Translations under genes and position numbers: made by a program
In this document: piece after piece, positions 51,254 through 59,024 of the stretch
How the letters are laid out: the number at the start of each line of letters is the position of its first letter
How positions within the stretch are numbered: position 1 is the first letter of the stretch
The notes under the pieces: model-generated
What the model was told of the DNA's origin: nothing
Databases searched by the model: none
What the model saw: the letters and a program-made list of their open reading frames with translations, nothing else
DNA from: DAIDKA01 sp036267975
GTDB lineage: Bacteria; Pseudomonadota; Gammaproteobacteria; Steroidobacterales; Steroidobacteraceae
Assembly (NCBI GenBank): GCA_036267975.1
Contig: DATAVA010000022.1
Span: forward strand, 1-64,000
DNA length: 64,000 nt
Reading direction: 5' to 3'

Positions 51254-51834
51254 TTGATAAGTCCCTTCTCGGTGATGACGGCGTTGAGGCGCACATCATG
51301 CGAGGCGCCCTCGATATGCGCTACCTGCTGGAAGGCATAGGCCAGTCCGATGAGCCGCGGGTGGGTCCAGTGACGGCGGCGGCGCAGGAAGGCGAAGGCG
51401 CGGTCGTAATAGCCGGCCCCCATCCCCAAGCGCTCGCCCTTCGCATCGAAACCGACCAGGGGCACGAACACCAGGTCCAGGTTGTGCGCCGACTGGCGCC
51501 GCAACTGCACCGGTTCCATGATTCCAAGGTGATTGCGGTGCATGGCGCCACAGGCGGCGACGAACTGCATGCGGCGCCGGCGCAGATCGGTGAGGCGCGG
51601 AAGATAAAGGCGGCACCCGTGCTGCCGACACAGGCGCTGCAGCGGGGCGGTGTCGAGTTCTGCGGGCAAGGATGCATAGACGGCAATGCGCAATCCGGGG
51701 CGCAGGTTGAACGATTGGCGGACATGGTGGGCGACGGCCTGCGCGGCGGCGTGGCGGTCAGCCTTGGGAACCGCCCGGCGCAGCGTCTTGAGCTGGCGGC
51801 GCAGGGCGTTGCGGTCGTGCGACCCGGAATTCAA
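51235..51834 (-). CDS. ygfA: 5-formyltetrahydrofolate cyclo-ligase
   Basis: 199 residues from TTG 51834. The enzyme turns 5-formyl-THF into 5,10-methenyl-THF with ATP. LRRQLKTLRRAVPKADRHAAA begins the family and FVPLVGFDAKGERLGMGAGYYDRAFAFL is the active-site block. It begins immediately after the 6S RNA, as in the E. coli ssrS-ygfA transcript. TTG is the only plausible start nearby. Confidence 0.92.
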   Translation of the reverse strand: MNSGSHDRNALRRQLKTLRRAVPKADRHAAAQAVAHHVRQSFNLRPGLRIAVYASLPAELDTAPLQRLCRQHGCRLYLPRLTDLRRRRMQFVAACGAMHRNHLGIMEPVQLRRQSAHNLDLVFVPLVGFDAKGERLGMGAGYYDRAFAFLRRRRHWTHPRLIGLAYAFQQVAHIEGASHDVRLNAVITEKGLIKCNTGY

Positions 51835-51835
51835 A

Positions 51836-52026
51836 GCGTCACCCGCAGGTGCCGGTACGAACCGTTGCTCTCGAACCAGAGCAACAAAGTGGGACGAGCT
51901 GAGGGAGGTAAGGCTTTCCGCTCACGAAGTCGGACTTGCACAATTCTGCCCACGAGCCCTATCCCTGGGTGTTTAAATTAAGGTCGAGAGGTAACCCGGC
52001 ACGAAATCGAACACCGCAGGCGACGC
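51836..52026 (-). ncRNA. ssrS: 6S RNA
   Basis: A 191-nt RNA on the minus strand folds into a long closed stem. The 5' end (GCGTCGCCTGCGG) pairs with the 3' end (CTGCGGGTGACGC) in 13 bp including G-U pairs; GTGCCGG pairs with CCGGCAC further in. A central open region and a small 3' hairpin (GTTGCTCT/AGAGCAAC, 51864-51885) complete the 6S shape. 6S RNA mimics an open promoter and binds sigma70 RNA polymerase in stationary phase. The location zapA-ssrS-ygfA is exactly that of E. coli. Confidence 0.88.
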
Positions 52027-52032
52027 GGGAGG

Positions 52033-52038
52033 ATTTTA
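52033..52038 (-). promoter_or_regulatory. -10 element of the 6S RNA promoter
   Basis: TAAAAT on the minus strand lies 7 nt before the first base of the folded 6S RNA. A convincing -35 box is not visible. Confidence 0.5.
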
Positions 52039-52078
52039 CCACGAGGACGGGCGCCGCGTGCCGGGCGACGAATAAGCG

Positions 52079-52396
52079 CTACAGGTCCAGCTGCTGGTGA
52101 CGCGTCAGCGCACTTTCCGCACGCTCGCGGGCCGCGCGCACCCGGGCGACCGCCGAGGTCGTGACCTTGGACTCCTGTTCACGAATGCGCAGCAACTCGT
52201 TGGCGAGATTCAGCGCAGCCATCACGGCGACGCGATCAAGACCCACCACCTTGCCGGTGTCGCGGATTTCACGCATGCGGCCGTTGAGGAACTCGGCGGC
52301 ATCCAGCAGGGCCGCACGCTCGTCATGCGGACATGCGACAAAATATTCCTTTTCCAATATCCGGACACTGACACGTGCGGGTTCGGAGGTGCTCAT
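52079..52396 (-). CDS. zapA: Cell division protein ZapA
   Basis: 105 residues. VSVRILEKEYFVACPHDERAALLDAAEFLNGRMREIRDTGKVVGLDRVAVMAALNLANELL is the ZapA fold, followed by a coiled coil. ZapA cross-links FtsZ filaments at the Z ring. Its ATG overlaps the stop of the ZapB-like gene by 4 nt (ATGA), and the 6S RNA follows. Confidence 0.95.
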   Translation of the reverse strand: MSTSEPARVSVRILEKEYFVACPHDERAALLDAAEFLNGRMREIRDTGKVVGLDRVAVMAALNLANELLRIREQESKVTTSAVARVRAARERAESALTRHQQLDL

Positions 52397-52623
52397 GCGC
52401 CGTGCTCCAGGGTTTTCAAGCGACCGATCATGGCTTCGACACGACCTCGCACCTGCTCATTCTTGTTCAGCAGGGAGGCGCGTTCGTTGGCCAGGGTATC
52501 GTGGCGCTGTCGCAGTGCACGATTCTCTTCCTGCAGCTGTGCGACGCGGACGCCGAGTTCATCGACCCTGGATATCAGGCGGGTGAGCTCCAGATCGAGC
52601 TCCGAATTCACTGAGGTGCTCAT
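52393..52623 (-). CDS. ZapB-like coiled-coil protein (TIGR02449-type)
   Basis: 76 residues from ATG 52623; ATG 52635 or 52641 would add a few residues. LDLELTRLISRVDELGVRVAQLQEENRALRQRHDTLANERASLLNKNEQVRGRVEAMIGRLKTLE is one continuous coiled coil. Proteins of this size directly upstream of zapA are conserved in gammaproteobacteria and resemble ZapB, the partner of ZapA. It is divergent from ygfB. Confidence 0.85.
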   Translation of the reverse strand: MSTSVNSELDLELTRLISRVDELGVRVAQLQEENRALRQRHDTLANERASLLNKNEQVRGRVEAMIGRLKTLEHGA

Positions 52624-52646
52624 GGGATCGATCATAGGCATAATCC

Positions 52647-53210
52647 ATGCGGATGCAAGCCGCCGACTATGAGCAGATCCAGCAGGTCCTGCACCAGGCT
52701 CATTCTCTGACCGACGCCGCTGAGGCGCACGGCACATTGACCGGATGCCTGTGTTCCACCGTGGCCTATCGCTTCGAGGACTGGATGCTCGAAATTCTGC
52801 CCGAGGGCGCTTCGGGTTCCGTGGCCAGCCAGCTGCTGCACGATCTTTTCCACAGCACCAGCGCGGCCCTTGGCGAAGCGCAGATGCAGTTCGCGCCGCT
52901 GCTGCCCGAGGATGAGGAACCCATCGAAGCGCGCGCCGCAGCGCTCGGGGCCTGGTGTCAAGGCTTCCTCTATGGGCTGGGCACCAGCTCACTGACCGAC
53001 GCGAGCCTGTTGCCCGGTGACATCGGTGAAGTGGTCCGCGACCTGACCGAGATCACACATGTTGCCGCCGACAGCGCCGAAAGCCTTGAATCCAATGAAG
53101 GCGCCTACGCCGAGCTGGTCGAGTTCGTGCGCGCCGGGGTGCAACTGCTGTTCGATGAACTGGAACCTCTACGTCGGGAAACAAGTCATCCCGAAGGGCT
53201 ACTGCACTGA
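52647..53210 (+). CDS. ygfB: UPF0149-family protein YgfB
   Basis: 187 residues. The helical UPF0149 fold shows AHSLTDAAEAHGTLTGCLCS, FAPLLPEDEEPIEARAAALGAWCQGFLYGLG and SNEGAYAELVEFVRAGVQLLFDEL. In Pseudomonas a homologue influences beta-lactamase regulation, but the general role is not settled. It opens the ygfB-pepP-ubiH-ubiI operon and is divergent from the ZapB-like gene. Confidence 0.93.
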   Translation: MRMQAADYEQIQQVLHQAHSLTDAAEAHGTLTGCLCSTVAYRFEDWMLEILPEGASGSVASQLLHDLFHSTSAALGEAQMQFAPLLPEDEEPIEARAAALGAWCQGFLYGLGTSSLTDASLLPGDIGEVVRDLTEITHVAADSAESLESNEGAYAELVEFVRAGVQLLFDELEPLRRETSHPEGLLH

Positions 53211-53211
53211 T

Positions 53212-54609
53212 ATGTCACGTCATGACGCCAAATCCCCCGCCCGCACCCGCAAACCTGCGCGCAGCCTGCAACCGACGAAGCTGCTGGCCAAACCGAAAGC
53301 CATCAGCCGCGAGGAGTTCGCGCGGCGGCGACGGCAGCTGATGCGCCTGATGGGTCGCGACTCCATCGCAATCATTCCGGCCGCGCCCGTGCGCCATCGC
53401 AACAACGATGTCGAATATCCTTACCGGCAGGACAGTGATTTTCAGTATCTGACCGGATTCGGCGAGCCTGAGTCGGTGGCGGTACTGGTACCCGGCCGTG
53501 AGCATGCGCAGTACGTGCTGTTCGTGCGCGACCGCGATCCGGAACGCGAGACCTGGGACGGGCGGCGCGCCGGAACCGAAGGGGCCACACGGCAATACGG
53601 TGCCGATGATGCCTTCCCGATCAGCGATATCGATGAAATCCTCCCGGGACTGATGGAGAACCGCACCCGCGTGTTCTACGCCATGGGGACGCATCCCGAA
53701 TTCGATCAGCGCGTGGTCGGCTGGCTCAATGGCCTGCGTACCCAGGCGCGCCACGGCAAGCACCCACCCCAGGAGTTCGTCACCCTCGACTACGTGCTGC
53801 ACGACATGCGCCTGACCAAGTCGCGGGCCGAGCTCGAGGTGATGCGTGAATCCGCGCGCATTGCCAGCGGCGCCCACATCCGTGCGATGCAGGCGTGTCG
53901 TCCGGGTGGCAGCGAATTCGGCATCACGGCCGAGATTCTGCATGAGTTCCGCCGGCACAATGCCGACACCTCCTACGAACCGATCGTGGGCGGTGGCGCC
54001 AACTCCTGCATCCTGCATTACCGGGAGAACAATCAGCCGCTGAAGGGCGGGGACCTGCTGCTGATCGATGCCGGCTGCGAATACCAGTACTACGCCTCCG
54101 ACATCACCCGCACCTTCCCCGTGAACGGGCGCTTCTCGCCCGAACAACGGGCGGTGTATGACATCGTGCTGGCGGCCAACGAAGCCGCCATCCGCACGGT
54201 GCGACCGGGGGCGTCTTGGAATGATCCGCACGAGGCCGCGGTCCACGTGGTCACACAGGGTCTCGTGAAGCTCGGCCTGCTCAAAGGCCCCGTGGCGAAG
54301 CTGACCAAGGAAGGTGCCTACCGGCGCTTCTTCATGCATCGCACCGGACACTGGCTCGGCATGGACGTGCATGACGTGGGCGACTACAAGCTCGCCGATG
54401 AATGGCGGGTGCTCGAGCCGGGCATGGCCCTGACCATCGAGCCGGGCATCTACATCCCGGCCGGACTGAAGGGCGTGCCGCGCCGTTTCGCCAACATCGG
54501 CATCCGCATCGAGGATGATGTGGTCGTGACCCGCGAGGGTGTCGAGGTGCTGACGGCGGGTGCACCCAAGGATCCGGATGCGATCGAAGCATTGATGGCC
54601 GCGGCGTAG
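53212..54609 (+). CDS. pepP: Xaa-Pro aminopeptidase
   Basis: 465 residues from ATG 53212, one base after the ygfB stop. It removes N-terminal residues before proline. Metal ligands are Asp in LLIDAGCEYQYYASDITRTF (two), His in HRTGHWLGMDVHDVG, Glu in TIEPGIYIP and Glu in GIRIEDDVV. The first about 30 residues are a basic, Pro-rich extension absent from E. coli PepP (441 residues). The family fold starts near ISREEFARRRRQLMRLM. Confidence 0.96.
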   Translation: MSRHDAKSPARTRKPARSLQPTKLLAKPKAISREEFARRRRQLMRLMGRDSIAIIPAAPVRHRNNDVEYPYRQDSDFQYLTGFGEPESVAVLVPGREHAQYVLFVRDRDPERETWDGRRAGTEGATRQYGADDAFPISDIDEILPGLMENRTRVFYAMGTHPEFDQRVVGWLNGLRTQARHGKHPPQEFVTLDYVLHDMRLTKSRAELEVMRESARIASGAHIRAMQACRPGGSEFGITAEILHEFRRHNADTSYEPIVGGGANSCILHYRENNQPLKGGDLLLIDAGCEYQYYASDITRTFPVNGRFSPEQRAVYDIVLAANEAAIRTVRPGASWNDPHEAAVHVVTQGLVKLGLLKGPVAKLTKEGAYRRFFMHRTGHWLGMDVHDVGDYKLADEWRVLEPGMALTIEPGIYIPAGLKGVPRRFANIGIRIEDDVVVTREGVEVLTAGAPKDPDAIEALMAAA

Positions 54610-54628
54610 GGCCGCCAGCGAGGCTCAA

Positions 54629-55831
54629 TTGGAGGAGTTCGATATCGCGGTCATCGGTGGCGGCATGGTCGGCGCCAGCCTCGCTCTGGCTGCGGCCGCC
54701 GCCGGGCGCCGGATCGTGCTCATCGAGGGCACGGCACCCGACTCCGGCGCCCATCAAAGCTTTGATGAGCGCACCACGGCGCTGGGTAATGCCAGCCGTC
54801 GCATCCTCGAAGCACTCGGTGTGTGGGGGAGTCTCGCGGATCAATGTGGAGTGATCCGCGCCATTCATGTCTCCGACGCTGGCCGTTTCGCCTTCGCGCA
54901 TCTGAACGCGCGCGAGCAAGGCATCGAAGCCTTTGGTTTCGTGGTCCCCAATCGCGTGCTGGGGGCGGCTTTATGGCAGCAGATCCGCGGCAACGATCGC
55001 ATCAGCACCCGCACGCCGGAGACGGTCGAATCCGTCAGCACCGATGCCGCCGGTGTCACCGTGCGGCTGGCCGGTCAGGGCCGCGAATTGCGCGCGCGAC
55101 TGGCCGTTGCAGCCGATGGCGCGCATTCGGCGGTGCGGCGCGATGCCGGCATTACGGCGACGGAAACGGACTACGGGCAGGTGGCGGTCGTGGCCAACGT
55201 GGTCACCGACACGCCCCACGATGGCACGGCGTTCGAGCGTTTCACTGGCGCCGGACCGCTGGCCCTGGTGCCGCTGCGCGATGGCAGCTACACGGTGATA
55301 TGGGCGCGCAGCCCCGAGGCCGCCGCCGCAACCCTCAAGGCGAGCGCGGCGGAATTTCTGCAGCTGCTGCAACGGCACTTCGGCTGGCGGGTCGGAAAAT
55401 TCCTCTCCGTCGGGCCGCGCGCCGGCTATCCCTTGAAACTGACCCGCGCCGATGCCGCCGTGGCGCAGCGCACGGTGCTGATCGGCAACGCCGCCCAGTC
55501 GCTGCATCCGGTCGCCGGTCAGGGATTCAATCTGGCGCTGCGGGATGCTGCGGCGCTGGCGGAACTGGTGGTCGCGCCGGGTGATCCGGGCGCCGATGCG
55601 CTGCTCGCGACCTTCGCTCAAGGGCGCGCCGAGGATCGGCGCGGCGTTACCCGTTTCACCGACGGACTGATCCGCATGTTCGGCGATACGCGCGCACCGG
55701 TGCGCCTGGCCCGCGGCGCGGGCCTGCTGTTGTTTGATCTGCTGCCACCGGCCAAAAACGCGCTGGCACGCGTCAGCCTCGGGTTTGGCGGCCGCACGCC
55801 GCGACTGGCGCGCGGGCTGCCCTTGCGATGA
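54629..55831 (+). CDS. ubiH: 2-octaprenyl-6-methoxyphenol hydroxylase UbiH
   Basis: 400 residues from TTG 54629 (GAGG upstream). A FAD monooxygenase: dinucleotide motif IAVIGGGMVGASLALAAAAAG (6-26), second FAD motif GADG-like VAADGAHSAVRR, and LIGNAAQSLHPVAGQGFNLALRDAAAL. It hydroxylates the C1 of the ubiquinone ring precursor. The stop overlaps the next ATG (ATGA). It belongs to the ygfB-pepP-ubiHI operon. Confidence 0.93.
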   Translation: MEEFDIAVIGGGMVGASLALAAAAAGRRIVLIEGTAPDSGAHQSFDERTTALGNASRRILEALGVWGSLADQCGVIRAIHVSDAGRFAFAHLNAREQGIEAFGFVVPNRVLGAALWQQIRGNDRISTRTPETVESVSTDAAGVTVRLAGQGRELRARLAVAADGAHSAVRRDAGITATETDYGQVAVVANVVTDTPHDGTAFERFTGAGPLALVPLRDGSYTVIWARSPEAAAATLKASAAEFLQLLQRHFGWRVGKFLSVGPRAGYPLKLTRADAAVAQRTVLIGNAAQSLHPVAGQGFNLALRDAAALAELVVAPGDPGADALLATFAQGRAEDRRGVTRFTDGLIRMFGDTRAPVRLARGAGLLLFDLLPPAKNALARVSLGFGGRTPRLARGLPLR

Positions 55832-57057
55832 CGAGGGCCTGCGATGTGCTCATTGTCGGCGGGGGCCCGGTCGGCATCTGCGCCGGCGCGCTGCTGGCGC
55901 GCGCCGGCCGTACCGGCCCGGCTCTGCGCGTGGGGCTGCTGCAGGCCGCTGCCACGCCGGCTGATGGGCGCGTGCTCGCGATCTCGCGCGCCAGCGAACG
56001 AATTCTCGATGCCGCCGGTGCCTGGCCGGCCATCGCGCCGCATGCCTGGGCCTACGAACGCATGCGTGTCTGGTACGCGGGTATGGCAGCGAGCAGTGAT
56101 GAGGTGCTGCAGTTCGATGCAGCCGAGGTTGGTGAGCCCAATCTGGGCCATATCATCGAAACGCATCGGATCACCAACGCACTCGTGGATTCGTTCGTTG
56201 CGGCCGGCGGCGAAGTGATTCAAGGTGAGTTGCGCAGCGCGAGCGTGGAATCCGGCGCACCGGGCGGTGTTCGCCTCCAGACCTCGGCCGGGGAGTTGAC
56301 CGCCCAGCTGATCGTGGGCGCCGATGGCGCGCGCTCGGCCGTACGTACCGCCTTCGGCATCGCGACGCGAACCGGAAGTTACGAGCAGACCGCCATCGTG
56401 GCGCGGGTCACGCCCGAGCGCTCGCACCAGAACACCGCCTGGCAGCGTTTCATCACCGGCGGCACGCTCGCACTGCTGCCGCTGGCCGATGGCAGCGTCT
56501 CCATCGTCTGGTCACTGCGCGCGGCGCAGGCGCGCGCCCTGCTTGAGGCGACCAACGCGGATTTCGAGGCGCAGCTGCTGCAACACAGTGATGGGGCGCT
56601 CGGGAGCCTGCGCCTCGCCAGCCCCCGACTTGCCTTTGCGCTGCAGCGATTGACGGCGGAGCGCTATATCGCACCGCATTGCGCGTTGATCGGTGATGCG
56701 GCACACGTCGTGCACCCGCTGGCCGGCCAGGGTGTGAACCTGGGGCTGTTGGATGCGGCGGCACTGGCACAGCTGTGCGTGCGGGCACGCGCCTCGGGAG
56801 AACTGCTGGGTGCGCAGCGCACGCTGCGGGCCTATGAACGCTGGCGCAAGGGCGAGAATCAATTGATGGAATTTGCGATCGATGCCTTCAACCGCGTGCT
56901 CGCGCAGGGTGTCGGGCCGCTGTCCGCGCTGGCGCGGCGCGCACTGGTGTTGACCAATCGCAGCGCGCTGCTGAAGCGCTTCTTCATCGGGCACGCATTG
57001 GGACAGGCACCGGAGCTTACAGCCTGGGAATCTGATCCAGCTTGGCAGCGCAGATGA
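55828..57057 (+). CDS. ubiI: UbiI/VisC-like FAD-dependent ubiquinone hydroxylase
   Basis: 409 residues. VLIVGGGPVGICAGALLARAGR, VGADGARSAVR and ALIGDAAHVVHPLAGQGVNLGLLDAAAL are the FAD-binding blocks of the UbiH/UbiI/UbiF family. Position after ubiH suggests UbiI (VisC), the C5 hydroxylase; assignment among paralogues cannot be certain by eye. Its 3' end overlaps the convergent phhB by 41 nt. Confidence 0.88.
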   Translation: MTRACDVLIVGGGPVGICAGALLARAGRTGPALRVGLLQAAATPADGRVLAISRASERILDAAGAWPAIAPHAWAYERMRVWYAGMAASSDEVLQFDAAEVGEPNLGHIIETHRITNALVDSFVAAGGEVIQGELRSASVESGAPGGVRLQTSAGELTAQLIVGADGARSAVRTAFGIATRTGSYEQTAIVARVTPERSHQNTAWQRFITGGTLALLPLADGSVSIVWSLRAAQARALLEATNADFEAQLLQHSDGALGSLRLASPRLAFALQRLTAERYIAPHCALIGDAAHVVHPLAGQGVNLGLLDAAALAQLCVRARASGELLGAQRTLRAYERWRKGENQLMEFAIDAFNRVLAQGVGPLSALARRALVLTNRSALLKRFFIGHALGQAPELTAWESDPAWQRR

Positions 57058-57355
57058 AATCGTTTTCCGACAGCCCGCCGATGGCGTGGGTGCTGTAGCG
57101 GACCCGGCACACGCTGTAGCCGACTTCGAGGTCCGGGTGATGGTCTTCAACGTTGGCCACGTGTGCCACGGCATTGACGAAGCTCATGGTGCGATAGAAA
57201 TCGCGGAAGGTGAACTCGCGGTGCAGGCAGGCCGCCGCATCATCGACAGTCCAGGCCGGATCCAGGCGCAACAGCAGTTCATCGGCCGCGGCGCGCGTCA
57301 GCGGTGCCACGCCGCCTTCGCAAGGCTCGCAGCGGCGATCAGCCAATTCACTCAT
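57017..57355 (-). CDS. phhB: 4a-hydroxytetrahydrobiopterin dehydratase
   Basis: 112 residues. LDPAWTVDDAAACLHREFTFRDFYRTMSFVNAVAHVANVEDHHPDLEVGYSVCRVRYSTHAIGGLSENDFICAAKLD contains the conserved HHPD active site of pterin-4a-carbinolamine dehydratase. The enzyme regenerates the pterin used by phenylalanine hydroxylase; phhA is not in the window. It is convergent with the UbiI-like gene and lies upstream of ispG. Confidence 0.95.
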   Translation of the reverse strand: MSELADRRCEPCEGGVAPLTRAAADELLLRLDPAWTVDDAAACLHREFTFRDFYRTMSFVNAVAHVANVEDHHPDLEVGYSVCRVRYSTHAIGGLSENDFICAAKLDQIPRL

Positions 57356-57364
57356 GACGTGGTG

Positions 57365-58591
57365 TCACAACGCCTGCTTGGGAGTGTACTTGCGGGCGAC
57401 ATACTGCTCCACCAGTTCCTGGAATTCCTCGGCGATGCGCTCGCCCTTGAGGGTTACCGTCTTGGCGCCATCCTCGTATACGGGGGCGACCGCCCGCTCG
57501 CCGGTGCCCGGCAGGCTGATGCCCAAACTGGCGTGCTTGCTTTCACCCGGACCATTGACCACGCAGCCCATGACCGCGACCGTCATTTCCTCGACACCAT
57601 CGTAGGAGCGGCGCCATTCCGGCATGCGATGCCGGATGTGCGACTGGATGCGCTGGGCAAGTTCCTGGAAGTAGGTGCTGGTGGTGCGGCCGCAACCCGG
57701 GCAGGCGATGACCATCGGCGTGAACGAGCGCAGGCCCATGGTCTGCAGGATTTCCTGCGCGACGATCACCTCGTTGGTGCGGTCACCGTTGGGTTCGGGG
57801 GTGAGCGATACCCGGATCGTGTCGCCGATGCCCTGCTGCAGCAGCACGGACATGCCGGCGGTGGAGGCCACGATGCCCTTGGAGCCCATGCCGGCCTCGG
57901 TGAGGCCCAAGTGCAATGGGAAGTCGCAGCGCGCGGCCAGGTCCGTATAGATCGCAATGAGGTCCTGGACGCCGGAGACCTTCGCCGAGAGGATGATGCG
58001 CTCTTTCGGCAGACCCACCTCCATGGCGCGCTCGGCGCTGGAAAGCGCGGATGCCACTACCGCCTGGCGCATCACATCACGCGCATCGAGAGGTTCGGCC
58101 CGTGCCGAATTCTCATCCATCATTCTGGTCAGCAGGTCCTGATCGAGGCTGCCCCAGTTGACCCCGATGCGCACCGGCTTCTCATGCCGGCAGGCCATTT
58201 CGATCATTTCCGCAAACTGTGGGTCGCGCTTGGTACCACGACCCACATTGCCCGGATTGATGCGGTACTTGGCCAGCGCGGTCGCACACCCGGGGTATTC
58301 ACGCAACAGCTTGTGGCCGTTGAAGTGGAAGTCGCCGATGAGCGGGACGCTGACGCCCAACTGGTCGAGGCGCTCGCGGATCGGTTCCACCGCGGCGGCC
58401 GCTTCCGCCGAGTTCACCGTCAGGCGCACCAGTTCGGAGCCCGCGCGGGCGAGGGATCTGACCTGTTCCACGGTACCGGCGATATCGGCCGTGTCCGTAT
58501 TGGTCATGGATTGGACGACAATGGGATTGGGGCCGCCGACGCGGATACCCCCAACGACGGTTACGAGCGATTTGCGACGTGGATGCGACAT
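57365..58591 (-). CDS. ispG: 4-hydroxy-3-methylbut-2-enyl-diphosphate synthase
   Basis: 408 residues from ATG 58591. IspG is a 4Fe-4S enzyme of the MEP isoprenoid pathway. VGGIRVGGPNPIVVQSMTNTDTADI starts the TIM barrel; cluster cysteines are in VIACPGCGRT and MGCVVNGPGESKHA, with Glu next to NGPGE. A TACAAT -10-like element lies just upstream of the start. It is divergent from dgkA. The isoprenoid it makes feeds the ubiquinone pathway of the neighbouring ubi genes. Confidence 0.97.
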   Translation of the reverse strand: MSHPRRKSLVTVVGGIRVGGPNPIVVQSMTNTDTADIAGTVEQVRSLARAGSELVRLTVNSAEAAAAVEPIRERLDQLGVSVPLIGDFHFNGHKLLREYPGCATALAKYRINPGNVGRGTKRDPQFAEMIEMACRHEKPVRIGVNWGSLDQDLLTRMMDENSARAEPLDARDVMRQAVVASALSSAERAMEVGLPKERIILSAKVSGVQDLIAIYTDLAARCDFPLHLGLTEAGMGSKGIVASTAGMSVLLQQGIGDTIRVSLTPEPNGDRTNEVIVAQEILQTMGLRSFTPMVIACPGCGRTTSTYFQELAQRIQSHIRHRMPEWRRSYDGVEEMTVAVMGCVVNGPGESKHASLGISLPGTGERAVAPVYEDGAKTVTLKGERIAEEFQELVEQYVARKYTPKQAL

Positions 58592-58640
58592 GAGTGCATT
58601 GTACCGCTTAACATGACGGCAAAATAACCGTAGGTAGAGC

Positions 58641-59024
58641 ATGTCCGTTCCGGAAACGCCGGTCCGCGAGAAGCCGACCGGCCTGACGCGCATCGTCAGG
58701 GCCGCTGCAGCGAGCTGCAAAGGCCTGCGCGGCGCCTATCGCGAGGAGGCCGCGTTTCGCCAGGAACTGGGTCTGAGTGTCCTGGTCATACCCTTGGGCC
58801 TGTGGCTGGGCCGTACGGGGGTCGAACGGGCGCTGCTGGTCGCGCCGATGCTGCTGGTGCTCATTGTTGAATTGCTCAACAGCGCCGTGGAGGCCACAGT
58901 AGATCGCATCGGCCTGGAACGGCATGCCCTGGCGGGTCTCGCCAAGGACATCGGTTCGGCCGCTGTATTGATGTCCTTTGTATTGTTGGGGGTGATGTGG
59001 CTGCTGATACTGATCGATCATTGA
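58641..59024 (+). CDS. dgkA: Diacylglycerol kinase (DgkA)
   Basis: 127 residues with three membrane helices. The family signature VELLNSAVEATVDRIG with the catalytic Glu is present, together with AAFRQELGLSVLVIPLGLWLG. DgkA is the small trimeric inner-membrane enzyme that recycles diacylglycerol from membrane-derived oligosaccharide or LPS modification. Its stop overlaps the next ATG by one base (TGATG), so the next gene is translationally coupled. Confidence 0.96.
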   Translation: MSVPETPVREKPTGLTRIVRAAAASCKGLRGAYREEAAFRQELGLSVLVIPLGLWLGRTGVERALLVAPMLLVLIVELLNSAVEATVDRIGLERHALAGLAKDIGSAAVLMSFVLLGVMWLLILIDH

